Assembly: GCA_963761445.1 (NCBI GenBank)
Contig: CAVXHV010000004.1
Location: 682,001-746,000, forward strand
Source of the DNA: CAVXHV01 sp963761445
GTDB lineage: Bacteria; Planctomycetota; Planctomycetia; Isosphaerales; Isosphaeraceae
DNA: 64,000 bases
Direction: 5' to 3'
Each line of letters opens with the position of its first letter. Position 1 is the first letter of the stretch. A model generated the notes under the pieces. The model had not been told where the DNA came from and made no database searches. It saw only the letters and a program-made list of their open reading frames with translations. This document shows, piece by piece, positions 9,235 to 18,557 of the stretch. A program made the position numbers and the translations under genes.

Positions 9235-9684
9235 TCATGCCGGCGCCACGGCATCCTTGACCACCTGTCCCATCATCCGGTCCGAGAGCACGGGGGCGAT
9301 ATCGGCCCAGCCGATGATCCCCTGCACCCGGCCCCCGGAATCGACAACCAGAACCCGCCTCACTCCCTCGGCACGAAGAACATCGCACACCTGATCGAGC
9401 CGGTCCTCCGGCGCAACCGACACGATGCCCGGGGTCATGATCGACCCCACCGTTTGCCGGGAAATCTCCGGGAACTCCGACAGCGCCAGCGCAACGTCGC
9501 GATCGGTCAGAATCGCGACGGGCTTGCCTTCGTCGAGGATGGGAACCGCCCCGCAGTCGTTGTCCCTGAATATCATCACCGCTTCCAGCACGGTGCTGAA
9601 AGTCGAGCAAGTGCGCGGCGCGACAGTCATCACATCCGCCGCACTCATCAAGTCGAGCCTCTTCCAGTCCTCGCGGTTGTTCAT
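9235..9684 (-). CDS. CBS-pair domain protein
   Basis: 149 residues from ATG 9684 (AAGGGA upstream); a longer frame exists but lacks a better start. Two CBS motifs: residues about 13-70 (SAADVMTVAPRTCSTFS... DCGAVPILDEGKPVAILTDRD) and about 80-140 (VGSIMTPGIVSVAPEDRLDQ... VRRVLVVDSGGRVQGIIG). No fused catalytic domain, so likely a stand-alone adenosyl-nucleotide sensor. Transcribed divergently from the small membrane protein at 9918; sits inside the stress island. Confidence 0.9.
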   Translation of the reverse strand: MNNREDWKRLDLMSAADVMTVAPRTCSTFSTVLEAVMIFRDNDCGAVPILDEGKPVAILTDRDVALALSEFPEISRQTVGSIMTPGIVSVAPEDRLDQVCDVLRAEGVRRVLVVDSGGRVQGIIGWADIAPVLSDRMMGQVVKDAVAPA

Positions 9685-9917
9685 GAGCACACATCCCTTC
9701 GCCGAGCGTGTAAAGGCGCGAACGAGCAAACACCCGCCGCACCAGCCGGCTGCAAGAATAACAGCATATCCCATACCAGTCTGATTTGTCGTTCACGGCC
9801 CGGCTTGCTATTTTCCGGCAAACTCGAAGACACCGGCATCGCATTTGCCCCGTTGGTACCGCCGAGAGGGCTCCGCATCGAGAGCGTCTACTCTTATTCA
9901 ATCGAGGAGAGCAACCA

Positions 9918-10115
9918 ATGGAAACAACCTACGACGTCAAATACCCGGACGACATGGTCAATTCCGGCGTGGCGCAATCCGCCAACTGGGCCGAGTCGAC
10001 AATTCATTCGGTTGTCGACTGCATCGAGGACTACGCCCGAGCGAGGCCCTTGTCGTTTGCGATGTGGACGTTCGGCATCGGCTTCGCGCTCGGCTGGAAA
10101 CTCAAGCCGTGGTGA
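9918..10115 (+). CDS. Small single-span membrane protein
   Basis: 65 residues with a good GGAGAG ribosome site. The polar N-terminal 45 residues form a helix (YDVKYPDDMVNSGVAQ, SVVDCIEDYARARP) followed by LSFAMWTFGIGFALGWKLKPW, a Gly/Trp-rich membrane segment with a basic end. It resembles the tail part of DUF883 proteins without the family head. 72 bp before the BrkB-like gene, same strand. Confidence 0.7.
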   Translation: METTYDVKYPDDMVNSGVAQSANWAESTIHSVVDCIEDYARARPLSFAMWTFGIGFALGWKLKPW

Positions 10116-10187
10116 GCCACGCCACGCGCGGCCGGCCTCTCTTGCCAGAGCCGGCCCGCGCGGCTGGGCCCCGAGGGAATCGACCGC

Positions 10188-11156
10188 ATGAGGAGTTCAT
10201 TCAAACACCCCTGGCTGGCCGGTCAGCTCGGCGGCTTGACGGTCCGCCAAGCAATCAAGCTCACCTGGCATAGCGCAAACGACCACGCCATCCTCACGCG
10301 GGCCGCCGCGATCGGCTTTTACGGGATCGCCGCCCTCATTCCTTTCATGGGCCTGGTGATCGTTCTCCTGGCTCACGGGCTTCCGCTATTGAAGCGAGCT
10401 TTTGCGGGAGACTTGCAGATCGAGCCCACCGTCGACCCGCTCGCCTGGCTGCTGCCGGCCCAGGCCGCTAGTTTGATCGACGGCGAGCTGAACCGGTTGA
10501 GGTCAGCACCTCGAGTCGGGTTGCTATCCTTCGGCGTGGCCGTCCTGCTCTGGCTCTCCTCCAGTGTGTTCGTCGAAATCATCGACGCGATGCATGCGAT
10601 TCGAGGATGCAAGGACTTCCGCCCATTCTGGTGGCGCCGGCTCGTCGCCATGGTGATGACCCTGGGCACCGCCGCCATCCTGATCGCGGCCATGCTCACC
10701 GTCATGGTCTGGCCCCAGATCCTGGGATGGCTCGGCCTGGGCAAAGCCGCTTCGATCCTCGCGACAGTCGTGCATATCGTCGTCGTGACGTTCGCCATCT
10801 ACCTTACATTTGCCCTGGCTATCCAGGTCGGTTCATACACTCACCGATCAAAGCGCTGGATCACCGCCGGTAACTCCCTCGGTACCGTCGTGATGCTCGC
10901 CTCGAGCCTGTTGCTCCGCGCTTACGCCCAGCACGGCTCTGACTATGGCGCGACCTACGGCTCACTTGCGAGCATCATGCTGCTCATGAGCTGGCTCTGG
11001 CTCGCGAGCCTGGCCTTGCTCATGGCCGCCGTGCTCGACAAGGTCGTCGAGGATGCCTCGTGCTTCCAGCAGGTCCGGCATCAGGTTTGCTCTGTCAAGT
11101 CACAGAGAGATGTGGGTCGGGCGGCTCGCAGGGCTGGCCTGAAGCATTACATGTGA
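10188..11156 (+). CDS. YihY/virulence factor BrkB family membrane protein
   Basis: 322 residues from ATG 10188. Begins with a cytoplasmic helix (LTVRQAIKLTWHSANDHAIL) then TRAAAIGFYGIAALIPFMGLVIVL, the typical first membrane segment, and about five more segments. LLSFGVAVLLWLSSSVFVEII, a conserved central segment, and YGSLASIMLLMSWLWLASLALL, the family's C-terminal signature, are visible. Members are multi-pass inner-membrane proteins, once misnamed RNase BN; the biochemical role is unsettled. Fits the envelope-stress grouping. Confidence 0.88.
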   Translation: MRSSFKHPWLAGQLGGLTVRQAIKLTWHSANDHAILTRAAAIGFYGIAALIPFMGLVIVLLAHGLPLLKRAFAGDLQIEPTVDPLAWLLPAQAASLIDGELNRLRSAPRVGLLSFGVAVLLWLSSSVFVEIIDAMHAIRGCKDFRPFWWRRLVAMVMTLGTAAILIAAMLTVMVWPQILGWLGLGKAASILATVVHIVVVTFAIYLTFALAIQVGSYTHRSKRWITAGNSLGTVVMLASSLLLRAYAQHGSDYGATYGSLASIMLLMSWLWLASLALLMAAVLDKVVEDASCFQQVRHQVCSVKSQRDVGRAARRAGLKHYM

Positions 11157-11176
11157 AAATGAACAGGAGCCAACAG

Positions 11177-11347
11177 ATGTTGCATTACGCCCTCGTGTTT
11201 CTGGTGATCGCGCTGATCGCCGCGGTCTTCGGGTTCTTCGGAATTGCCGGAGCGGCTGCCGGCATCGCCAAGATTCTCTTCTTCGTTTTCCTGGTGCTGT
11301 TCATCGTGTCGCTCATCTTCGGGCGCGCACGAACACCAGTTGTCTGA
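11177..11347 (+). CDS. DUF1328 small membrane protein (YtjA-like)
   Basis: 56 residues from ATG 11177 (AGGAG at 11164-11168). MLHYALVFLVIALIAAVFGF then FGIAGAAAGIAKILFFVFL and LFIVSLIFGR: two membrane helices with the FxGIAxxAxxIAKIL motif of DUF1328. It starts 20 bp after the BrkB gene and probably shares its transcript. Stress-induced in several Proteobacteria. Confidence 0.9.
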   Translation: MLHYALVFLVIALIAAVFGFFGIAGAAAGIAKILFFVFLVLFIVSLIFGRARTPVV

Positions 11348-11350
11348 ACA

Positions 11351-14300
11351 TCACCGGGGCTGCCGCGCTGAGTCGGTAGGCCGGGCGGCGGAGGCCGGGG
11401 GTGACGGATCGGGAACCCGCGGCGTGTTCATCGTCCGCGGCTCTCCGGTTCGCCGCACCAGGTCGGGCGCCGCCACCGCGTTGTCCTCTTCCACGACTTC
11501 AACTCGGAGGTCGTCGAAGAGGGCTTCTCCGTAGCCGGCAAGACCCAGCGTCACCGTGAACGTGCCGTCGCCTGGTGCCTTCCGGAACAGCATCACCCGC
11601 TGAAACTCCGGGATGGCGTCGCTGGTGCGAAACTGGAACTGTTCGCCGCCGATCGAGTCGCGCACGATGATGCCGCCGGCGCCTGGCGTGCTCGGGTAGA
11701 TGCGCTTCACCAGCACCGAGATCCGGATCATGTTGTTTCGTTCCACGCGGATTGGCGGCGATCGAATTGCGGCCACCGGGAAATCGAGAAACGGTTGGAT
11801 CGTGTCCAGGTCCTTGGGTCGCTCCGCCTTGACCTCGAGCTTGATGACACGCCCCGAGCTCGCTCCGTCCAGCTCGCGAATCGGCCTCAGCTTTTTTTCT
11901 TTTTTGGTCTTGGGCGGCGGTTCGGCCCGTGCGACGACCTGCACCTTGCCCACCAGGCCGTCCTGCTGATAGCTCATATCGACCCAGCCCGACTCGCTGA
12001 TCACCACCGGGTCTTCGAAATCGCCCGAAGGAACGCGGTTCCGGCCGAATCGATAGCCCGGCATCCCCTTGATCCAGTCCACCCAGATGTAGTGCTCCGC
12101 AAGTGTGAAGAACGAGATGCTGGGAGGGCAGCTCACCGGCGAGAGCAAGAGAGTGGGGCGACGAGAAACCTTCGGTATCTCGATTTTCTTCTTGGGCTTC
12201 AAGTCCGTGTCCGGGTCCAGTTCCACTTCGCCCTCGCGCAGGGGATCGAACTTCTTCGCAGCCCGCGTGAATGCCTCAAACGCCTGCACCCAGTGCCCGT
12301 GCATCACGATCCGCAGCGGCCGCTGCGCCCTTCGTGCTTGCAGCCACGCCTCGGCGTAATCCTGGCGTTCCATCGCTTCGCGGGCGCTGTTGATCCCGTT
12401 CTGCGAATCGGCCAGCAGGTCGGGAACGTCAGGCGGCGCCCCTTCGATGCCCGCCTGCCGCCGCCGCTTGAGGTCCACCTTGCTGCGGAATTCGTGCCCG
12501 TCGGCAGCCAGCCGGCCGTTGGCCTCGGTCACAGCCTGGAGCAAGATTTCCGACTGCTCGATCGCCAGCGAAACAGCCAGCGGCCGGCTCCCCTCGACCA
12601 GCAGCCGCAGCCGTTCGCCCATCGAGAGATCCGTCGTGCAGAGAATCAAGCTCGTCGTATCGAATTCCTTGAGCGTCACCTTTCTGCCTTCGGCGACTCG
12701 CTCACTGTCCAGCACCTTGATCTCCCCAGGCGTGATCTGGAACGCCTGTGCTCCCTCCGGCAGAGCCGGCGTGACCCTGATCTCGTCCACCGCAAGCTGC
12801 GGCGGCTGGAACTGCGACCGCCAGGCAAAGTCACCCACCAGGAGCAACACGCCTTTCCGGTCGGGCGTCGGAATCGTCCACGCCTTCATTCCCGGCCGCG
12901 GCGCCTGCTCCTTTTGCTGCTTGGGCCGGCGGTTCGGCAACTGAGTCGCATTGCTCGGCACCAGCAGCGGCTCGGGATCGAATACCGCGTAATCGCGGGT
13001 TTTCAGCTCGTTTCGCGCCAGAATATGTTCACACATATCCATCTCAAAATTCAGGAACGCCATCTCGATCGCCAGCGCCCGCCCCAGGCCCCCGCTCCGC
13101 GTCAGATCGGCGTCGCCTGAATAGGCGATCCCCCGGCACCCGGCCGCCAGTGCAATGTAGGTCATCTGCCTGAGCTGGGCCGGCTGCACCGGCGGCGTTC
13201 CCCACGCAGGCGGTGTATCGTCACCCCAGATGTTCCGTGTGACGGAGTCAGGCGTCGATGCCGGAATCCACCCCCAGAACAACACCCCCAGGTTCGACCG
13301 AACCGTGAGCGCCCGCCGCTGCCTCATATATTCATAGTTTTCGAGCAGCTCCTGGCTCGCCCCCCAGAACGACGGCTCGATCGCGATCATGTCCAGGCCC
13401 GACGGCGCGGGCAAAAAGCGACAGGTCCCCTTCGACCCCCGCCACCGTCAGGTGCGAGATCCGGTCGTCAAGATTGCGCACCCCTGAGATCGCTTCGCGA
13501 AGATTCGCCAGCTCCTCATGACGCACCGCCGCCGGCCGTCGCCGGCCCAGATGGCTTCCCAGATGCCAGAACGCGACCGACTCCCGCAACGGGTAAGTAT
13601 TGATTTCCTCGAGCACGTGCTGCGGGGCGTCCGCCTCCGCCGCGCCCCCCAGCCGCGCCATGATCAGCGCGCTGCGCTCGACTGCCGGCCTCAGCCGCTC
13701 GGGATCCGTCTTGAGCGAGTCGATCAGCACGTCGAAGCCCGCGTCCCGCAGTGCACCCGCGCTCGCGCCAGGCGCGTCAATCGCGGTCGGAAACCACGGA
13801 TGATACTGGCCGTCACGTCCCCGCTTCTCCAGCAGGTTTCGTTCCAGGCGAATCGAGCCCGATGTGACCGCCTCGCGCTTGCCATCGGCCCCGCGGGCCT
13901 TGGCCCGGGCCCCGGCGATTTTCTCGGACTCATCGGCCTTCACCGTGCCCGCCAGCGATCGCGGCACAGGCTTGATCTCGAGATCATCCAGAAATATCTC
14001 CGACTCGCCTGGCCCTCCCAGCAGATTGACCACCACACGCTCGAGGTAGGCTCCGTCGAGCTTCACCGGCCGCCGCGTCGAAGCCCTCAGCACGCGAGCC
14101 TGCCGCTCGATCTGAAGCATCATTTGCTCTCAGCTCGAGTCTTTGCCAGCGGTCCACCTGGTCGAAGACGGTGCCCCCAACCAGCACATACGATGGAGCG
14201 TGGGTCTCGGGGTCGACGTCCCCCGGCAGGATGACCTTGGCGTAGATCTTCACCCCCGCCCGATCCGAGCGGACGTAGACGCTGATGTTCAAATCATCCG

Positions 14301-14628
14301 AAACCGGGATCTTGGGCGTGGCATAGCTAACGAAGAACTGGCTGCCCGGCCCGGATTCAAAGTGGAAGTGCTCGGAAAGCCGGCCCCCATGAGCGGCCCG
14401 CTCAGACCGATCTTGTGCCATCAGCCGGATCACCGTGTCGGTCTGCTCGCGCTGCCACACGGGCTCGGCCGTTTCAAAGCCGTCGCGAAACACATCCGCT
14501 GCAGTTGCAGTTGCGTCAGAGCCCTTGGGCTCCTCGTCATCGCCGGCGCCGGCGCCTCCGGCGACGACGATCCCCGCGACAATCCCGGCCAGTACCCCAA
14601 CCAGCGCCAATCTGCGTGCCACCGTCAT
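11351..14628 (-). CDS. Large secreted protein of unknown function, two frameshifts (about 14125 and 13410)
   Basis: About 1092 residues when joined. ATG 14628 follows AGGGAGG. Residues 1-28 are a signal peptide (LALVGVLAGIVAGIVVAGGAGA). Residues about 45-215 look like a beta-sandwich (VFRDGFETAEPVWQRE... FFVSYATPKIPV... LNISVYVRSDRAGVKIYAKV) of carbohydrate-binding type. The middle (from GQYHPWFPTAIDAP through VAFWHLGSHLGRRRPAAV and FWGWIPASTPDS) resembles a glycoside-hydrolase-like TIM barrel; no catalytic Glu pair was confirmed. The C-terminal part (VKLEVKAERPKDL, FDDLRVEVVEEDN) is another beta-sandwich. The frame changes near an AAA and a TTTTT run. Convergent with the DUF1328 gene, 3 bp apart. 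Confidence 0.65.
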
Positions 14629-14851
14629 CGGTTCGAGACCTCCCTGTCCGCGAACCCCACCACGTTCTCCGGTAATACTCGATCCGATCAGGCGATCGGT
14701 GATTCGCTGTATTCTTCTTTCGGCAAATAGCTTACGGCCACTCTGGTGCTGAGCCACGTCCACGGTAAAGCGCATCTGGCAAACACGCTCAACAACGGCC
14801 CCGCAAGGTAACCAAGTTCCCCGGTCCACGGAAGGCCAAGTCCAGACCAAT

Positions 14852-14961
14852 CGTGTCGTTGGGCGCGGGTCTCCGTGTTGTTGGGCGCGGGTCTCCGTGT
14901 TGTTGGGCGCGGGTCTCCGTGTTGTTGGGCGCGAGTCTCCGTGTTGTCGGGCGCGGGTCTC
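14852..14961. repeat. Tandem 22-bp repeat, five copies
   Basis: Unit beginning CGTGTTGTTGGGCGCGGGTC; copies start at 14852, 14874, 14896, 14918, 14940, with single changes in copies 1, 4 and 5. It shares GTTGGGCGCGGGTCTCC with the adjoining 41-bp repeat. Confidence 0.9.
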
Positions 14962-14980
14962 CTGACCCCGCCCGCCGCTT

Positions 14981-15260
14981 GTTGGGCGCGGGTCTCCTGA
15001 CCCCGCCCGCCGCACGCCTCTGTTGGGCGCGGGTCTCCAGACCCCGCCCGCCGCACGCCTCTGTTGGGCGCGGGTCTCCAGACCCCGCCCGCCGCACGCC
15101 TCTGTTGGGCGCGGGTCTCCAGACCCCGCCCGCCGCACGCCTCTGTTGGGCGCGGGTCTCCAGACCCCGCCCGCCGCACGCCTCTGTTGGGCGCGGGTCT
15201 CCAGACCCCGCCCGCCGCACGCCTCTGTTGGCGCGGGTCTCCAGACCCCGCCCTCCTCGC
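14981..15260. repeat. Tandem 41-bp repeat, seven copies
   Basis: Copies start at 14981, 15022, 15063, 15104, 15145, 15186 and 15227; the last lacks one G and diverges after GACCCCGCCC. Each contains the hairpin GGGTCTCCAGACCC (6-bp arms, 2-base loop). The 41-base period is not a multiple of three and there are no spacers, so neither protein repeats nor CRISPR. A related single copy lies at 34335-34380. Confidence 0.92.
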
Positions 15261-15435
15261 CGACCGAAGGTCTGGCGGTTTGCGTGCGCAAATGGCAATG
15301 AAACCTATAGGTCGGCTATCCGATGTAATCGTTACATTTGGCCGTCTTTACTCAATCGAACAAGTTTCGTTGATCTTCTTTTCTTCCCCAGTTTGTATGC
15401 TAGAGTTGAGCACAACACATCGACGAGGTGCAACT

Positions 15436-15711
15436 ATGAGTATGACGATCACAGACATTCGCGGGCAGGTTGACGCTACCGGGCAAGTGCCGACGGAGCT
15501 GGTGGCTTTGAAGGGTCGGATAGCCGACCAACCCCCGAAGGTTCGAGCGGAGCTCGAGCCCCTGATTGACGAGGTTCTTGAGCACGCGATGTTTCGCAGC
15601 CGCGTCATGCTCATCGCACGCGACGCCCTCGAGCGCCTGCGTGTGGACATGGCCGCGCTTCGCTTCGATCTGGAAGCGACCCGGCGCGAGCGAGGTCAGC
15701 GGTCGTACTGA
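15436..15711 (+). CDS. Small hypothetical protein, helical
   Basis: 91 residues from ATG 15436 with GAGGTG 5 bases upstream. Mostly predicted helix: ELVALKGRIADQPPKVRAEL, then LIDEVLEHAMFRSRVMLIAR and a basic end. The region just before it is AT-richer than average, with a plausible extended -10 (TGTATGCT near 15395). No family recognised. Confidence 0.6.
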   Translation: MSMTITDIRGQVDATGQVPTELVALKGRIADQPPKVRAELEPLIDEVLEHAMFRSRVMLIARDALERLRVDMAALRFDLEATRRERGQRSY

Positions 15712-15749
15712 GTGCGCGGCGTTGCTCGTTCCCCCGCGATCATGAGTAG

Positions 15750-15767
15750 GTCAGGCTTCAGCCTGAC
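15750..15767. repeat. Palindromic element after the small ORF
   Basis: GTCAGGCTTCAGCCTGAC: perfect 8-bp arms, 2-base loop, in the intergenic gap between convergent genes. No U run, so it looks more like a REP-type element than a terminator. Confidence 0.6.
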
Positions 15768-15787
15768 GCATCGATCCCATTCCCCCA

Positions 15788-16687
15788 TTACAGCGTTCTT
15801 GGCTCCCCGGCAGCAGCCACGCCCGGCGCCGCGACCGCAAGCCACGTGGTGACCACGCGGCCGACTTCCTCGAGGCTCTCGGCCGAGCAGTTCTCCGGCA
15901 AGTCGTCGGCCTTGTGCCAGAACGGATAGTTGAAGTCGATGATGTCCACCGTCGGTATGCCCACGTCAAGAAGCGCGAGATGGTCGTCCTGGACGGGTTC
16001 ACCCTCATAGAACTTGAACGACTTCGCTTCGAGCCGATCGGCGACCGACCACAACTGCCTGACGAGCGCCGGTGCTCGAGCTTTGCTGTACCATTCCTGC
16101 GGTATAGTGAGTTCGCGGCCGCCGACCATGTCCAGCACGATTCCCGCCACGTACCGGTATTGGTCGCGTCTCCGCGCATATCGATTGGCAAACTCGATCG
16201 AGCCCAGAAAATACTTGCCGGCGCGGGGCCTATTCCCGAACACAAGCTCTTCGCCGTCGAACAGGACCAGGTCAATTCCCAATCGCGTATCGAGCCCATT
16301 GAGGTGATGCGCGATTTCCATCTCGAGCGCGACGCCCGAAGCGCCGTCGTTGGCGCCGATGAACGGCAATGCGTAACGATTCGGGTCGACCTCTCGATCG
16401 GCGTGCGGGCGAGTGTCGTAATGGGCACCGATCACCACGCGCTCAAGCCGCTCGGGATTGAACCGGCCAATTAAATTCGTCAGTTGCAAGGGTGCGCCGG
16501 AGAGCGGATGCCTCGCCGGAAATGGCTGCTCGATCAATTCCGCTCCCATTTTCTGGAAGTGGTCCTTCACCAGCTCGAGCTGCCGTCTGTTGGCCTGTGA
16601 CCCCGCCGGCCGCGGGCCGATCTCGCAGATTCTTTTCAGGTATTCGTAGGCGCGCTCGCCATCGACCTGGGGAGGTTCGCTTGACAT
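15788..16687 (-). CDS. M28 family metallopeptidase / glutaminyl-peptide cyclotransferase-like
   Basis: 299 residues, no signal peptide. Domain covers almost the whole chain: CEIGPRPAGSQANRRQLE, then VVIGAHYDTRP, the metal region GANDGASG, LVLFDGEELVFGN, YFLGSIEFA, VLDMVGG and the late ligand YPFWHKADD. The FDGEE...FLGS pattern is that of glutaminyl cyclases (QC), which cyclise N-terminal Gln, as opposed to plain aminopeptidases; both fold alike. It lies 16 bp downstream of its paralogue on the same strand: a tandem duplication. Confidence 0.85.
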   Translation of the reverse strand: MSSEPPQVDGERAYEYLKRICEIGPRPAGSQANRRQLELVKDHFQKMGAELIEQPFPARHPLSGAPLQLTNLIGRFNPERLERVVIGAHYDTRPHADREVDPNRYALPFIGANDGASGVALEMEIAHHLNGLDTRLGIDLVLFDGEELVFGNRPRAGKYFLGSIEFANRYARRRDQYRYVAGIVLDMVGGRELTIPQEWYSKARAPALVRQLWSVADRLEAKSFKFYEGEPVQDDHLALLDVGIPTVDIIDFNYPFWHKADDLPENCSAESLEEVGRVVTTWLAVAAPGVAAAGEPRTL

Positions 16688-16703
16688 CGCGGCACTGGCC
16701 TCG

Positions 16704-17766
16704 TCACCGCCCTTTTCGCTTTCTGGGAGCGGCCACGTTCGGCGCGGGAACCGTCAGCCATGTGCTGATGACGCGGCCCACTTCCTCAAGGCTCTCGGCC
16801 GAGCAGTTCTCAGGAAGATCGTCCGCCTTGTGCCAGAACGGATAGTCGAAGTCGATCAGGTCAATCGTGGGAATGCCCCCGATTTCGTTGAGCGGGAGAT
16901 GGTCGTCGCGCACTTCGCGTCCTTCGTAGTTCTTGAATGACTTGGCTTTGACGGCATCCGCAACTGACCAGACCTGACGTACGATCCCCGGCGCATAGAA
17001 GTTGCTTCTCGGCTCTTGGGGGAGCTTGAGATCGCGGCCGCCGACCATGTCCAGCACCATTCCGGCGACATAGCGGTACTGGATTCGCCGCGCTCCGACA
17101 AGCTGGGCATATCGCTTGGCGAATTCCGTCGAGCCCAGAAAGTACTCCGCATCGGGATCATTACCGAAGACCAGTTCTTCGCCGTCGAAGAGCACGAGGT
17201 CGACGCCCCGCTGCGTTTTGAGGTTCGTGAGATGATGGGCCAGCTCCATCTCCAGGGCGACACCCAAAGCGCCGTCGTTGGCACCGATGAAGGGCAAGGC
17301 ATGGCGATTCGGGTCTCGTTCCTCGTCGGGATAGGGCCGCGTGTCATAATGCGCCTCCGATCACCACGCGTTCCCTGCGCTCGGGATGCCATCTCGCGAT
17401 CAAGTTCACCAGGATCAGCCGTTGGCCGGTCTGCGGGTGCGCGATCGCCCACTTCTGCTCCTCGACGACGGCCCCCATCTTGGTGAAATGCTCGGCAACC
17501 ATCTTGCGCTGCCGCGCGTTGGCCTCGGACCCTGCCGTGCGCGGGCCGATCTCGCAAATCTTCTTGAGATACCCATACGCCCGCTTGCCATCGATTTTGG
17601 CCGGCGGATCGTCCCCGAGAACGATCGCCTCCGTGACACCCGACGACTCGAAAGACCCGGGCCATGAGATGCCCGAGGCACCCAGGAAAACCGCGGCCAG
17701 TGGCACCATGAGCAGAAAAGTCGCGACCTTCCTGTATCGCATGAGCATCGGGCGAAATGGTCCCAT
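16704..17766 (-). CDS. Exported M28/glutaminyl-cyclase-like paralogue, frameshift near 17355
   Basis: About 353 residues when joined. Start 17766 has AGGAG upstream and a signal-like segment YRKVATFLLMVPLAAVFLGA absent from the neighbouring paralogue. The body repeats the same motifs: CEIGPRTAGSEANARQR, GANDGALG, LVLFDGEELVFGN, EYFLGSTEFA, VLDMVGG, YPFWHKADD. The frame breaks inside the IGAHYDTRP motif: one extra G (GGAGGC for GGAGC) gives a stop three codons later. Restoring it recovers AHYDTRPYPDEERDPNRHAL, as in the paralogue, so an error or recent mutation. Confidence 0.8.
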
Positions 17767-17855
17767 TCGTGAAACTCCTGTTTGCGAGGCCCTTGCCAGG
17801 TTCGCTTTGGATTGCCGCAGTCTCTTTCGACCGAGGCTCCCCCGTTCCGTCGGCG

Positions 17856-18434
17856 TTAACGCATGAGTGCCGGATAGTCGTCAAGCAACCGGGCCAGCCG
17901 CTCCAGCGGCAGCCCCACCACGTTTGAAAGGCTACCTTTGATCACCTCGACGAACGGATCGCGGTCTTGAAGTCCGTAACCGCCCGACCTGCCTTCCCAA
18001 TGATTCGAGTCGAGGTAATCCCTCCGTTCTCGATCCGAAAGCCGCCGAAACCGCACCACGCTGATGTCAACGGCCCCCACCCATTCGTTTGTCTCCGCTC
18101 GAAACAGACAGATCCCCGAGATCACTTCCGTATCATGCCCTTCCTGAAGCCGGATCATCCGTTCCGCGTCGGCCCGATCGACCGGCTTGTTGAGAATCTC
18201 GCCTGAAACGTCGCAAACCGTATCGGCCCCCAGGACGAGGCCACGCCCCCGCCGCCGGGCGACCTCCGCCGCCTTCCGCCACGCCAGATGAGCCGCATAT
18301 TCCCCAGCCGGCACTTCCGCAGCCGGCTCGGGCTCAAGAATCCCGGATGGATCGACTTCCAGCAGATATCCCGCCTCCTCGAGCAACAACCGCCGCCTCG
18401 GCGAGGCACTGGCCAGGATCAGCCGCGGCTTCAT
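17856..18434 (-). CDS. maf: Maf-like nucleoside triphosphate pyrophosphatase
   Basis: 192 residues from ATG 18434 (GGGGAG upstream). Signature motifs in order: LILASASPRRRLLLEEAG at the N-terminus, GADTVCDVSGEILNKP in the middle, then the SGGYGLQDRDPFV motif and the C-terminal GSLSNVVGLPLERL. Maf proteins hydrolyse dTTP/UTP or modified NTPs (m7GTP, pseudo-UTP) to monophosphates as house-cleaning enzymes. Which subfamily is not decided here. Length is normal for the family. Confidence 0.93.
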   Translation of the reverse strand: MKPRLILASASPRRRLLLEEAGYLLEVDPSGILEPEPAAEVPAGEYAAHLAWRKAAEVARRRGRGLVLGADTVCDVSGEILNKPVDRADAERMIRLQEGHDTEVISGICLFRAETNEWVGAVDISVVRFRRLSDRERRDYLDSNHWEGRSGGYGLQDRDPFVEVIKGSLSNVVGLPLERLARLLDDYPALMR

Positions 18435-18557
18435 GAAACTCCCCGCTCGTAGAGGCGCAGACGCGGTATCTCCCAACACGATTCAGCGAAAGACGATCGT
18501 ATCGTCAGTTGGCACTTGCCGGCAAGCTGTAACCGTCTCACGGCGGCAACGCGCGCG

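Noticed and set aside
11795..13120. 441-residue plus-strand open frame
   Set aside because: Antisense to the secreted protein, Arg/His/Pro-rich, no ribosome site or recognisable domain.
14852..15260. Possible CRISPR array
   Set aside because: Repeats are contiguous without spacers and there are no cas genes in the window.
14688..15298. Repetitive open frames on both strands over the 41-bp array
   Set aside because: All three frames read the same repeat because 41 is not a multiple of three; no start signal. Non-coding repeat.
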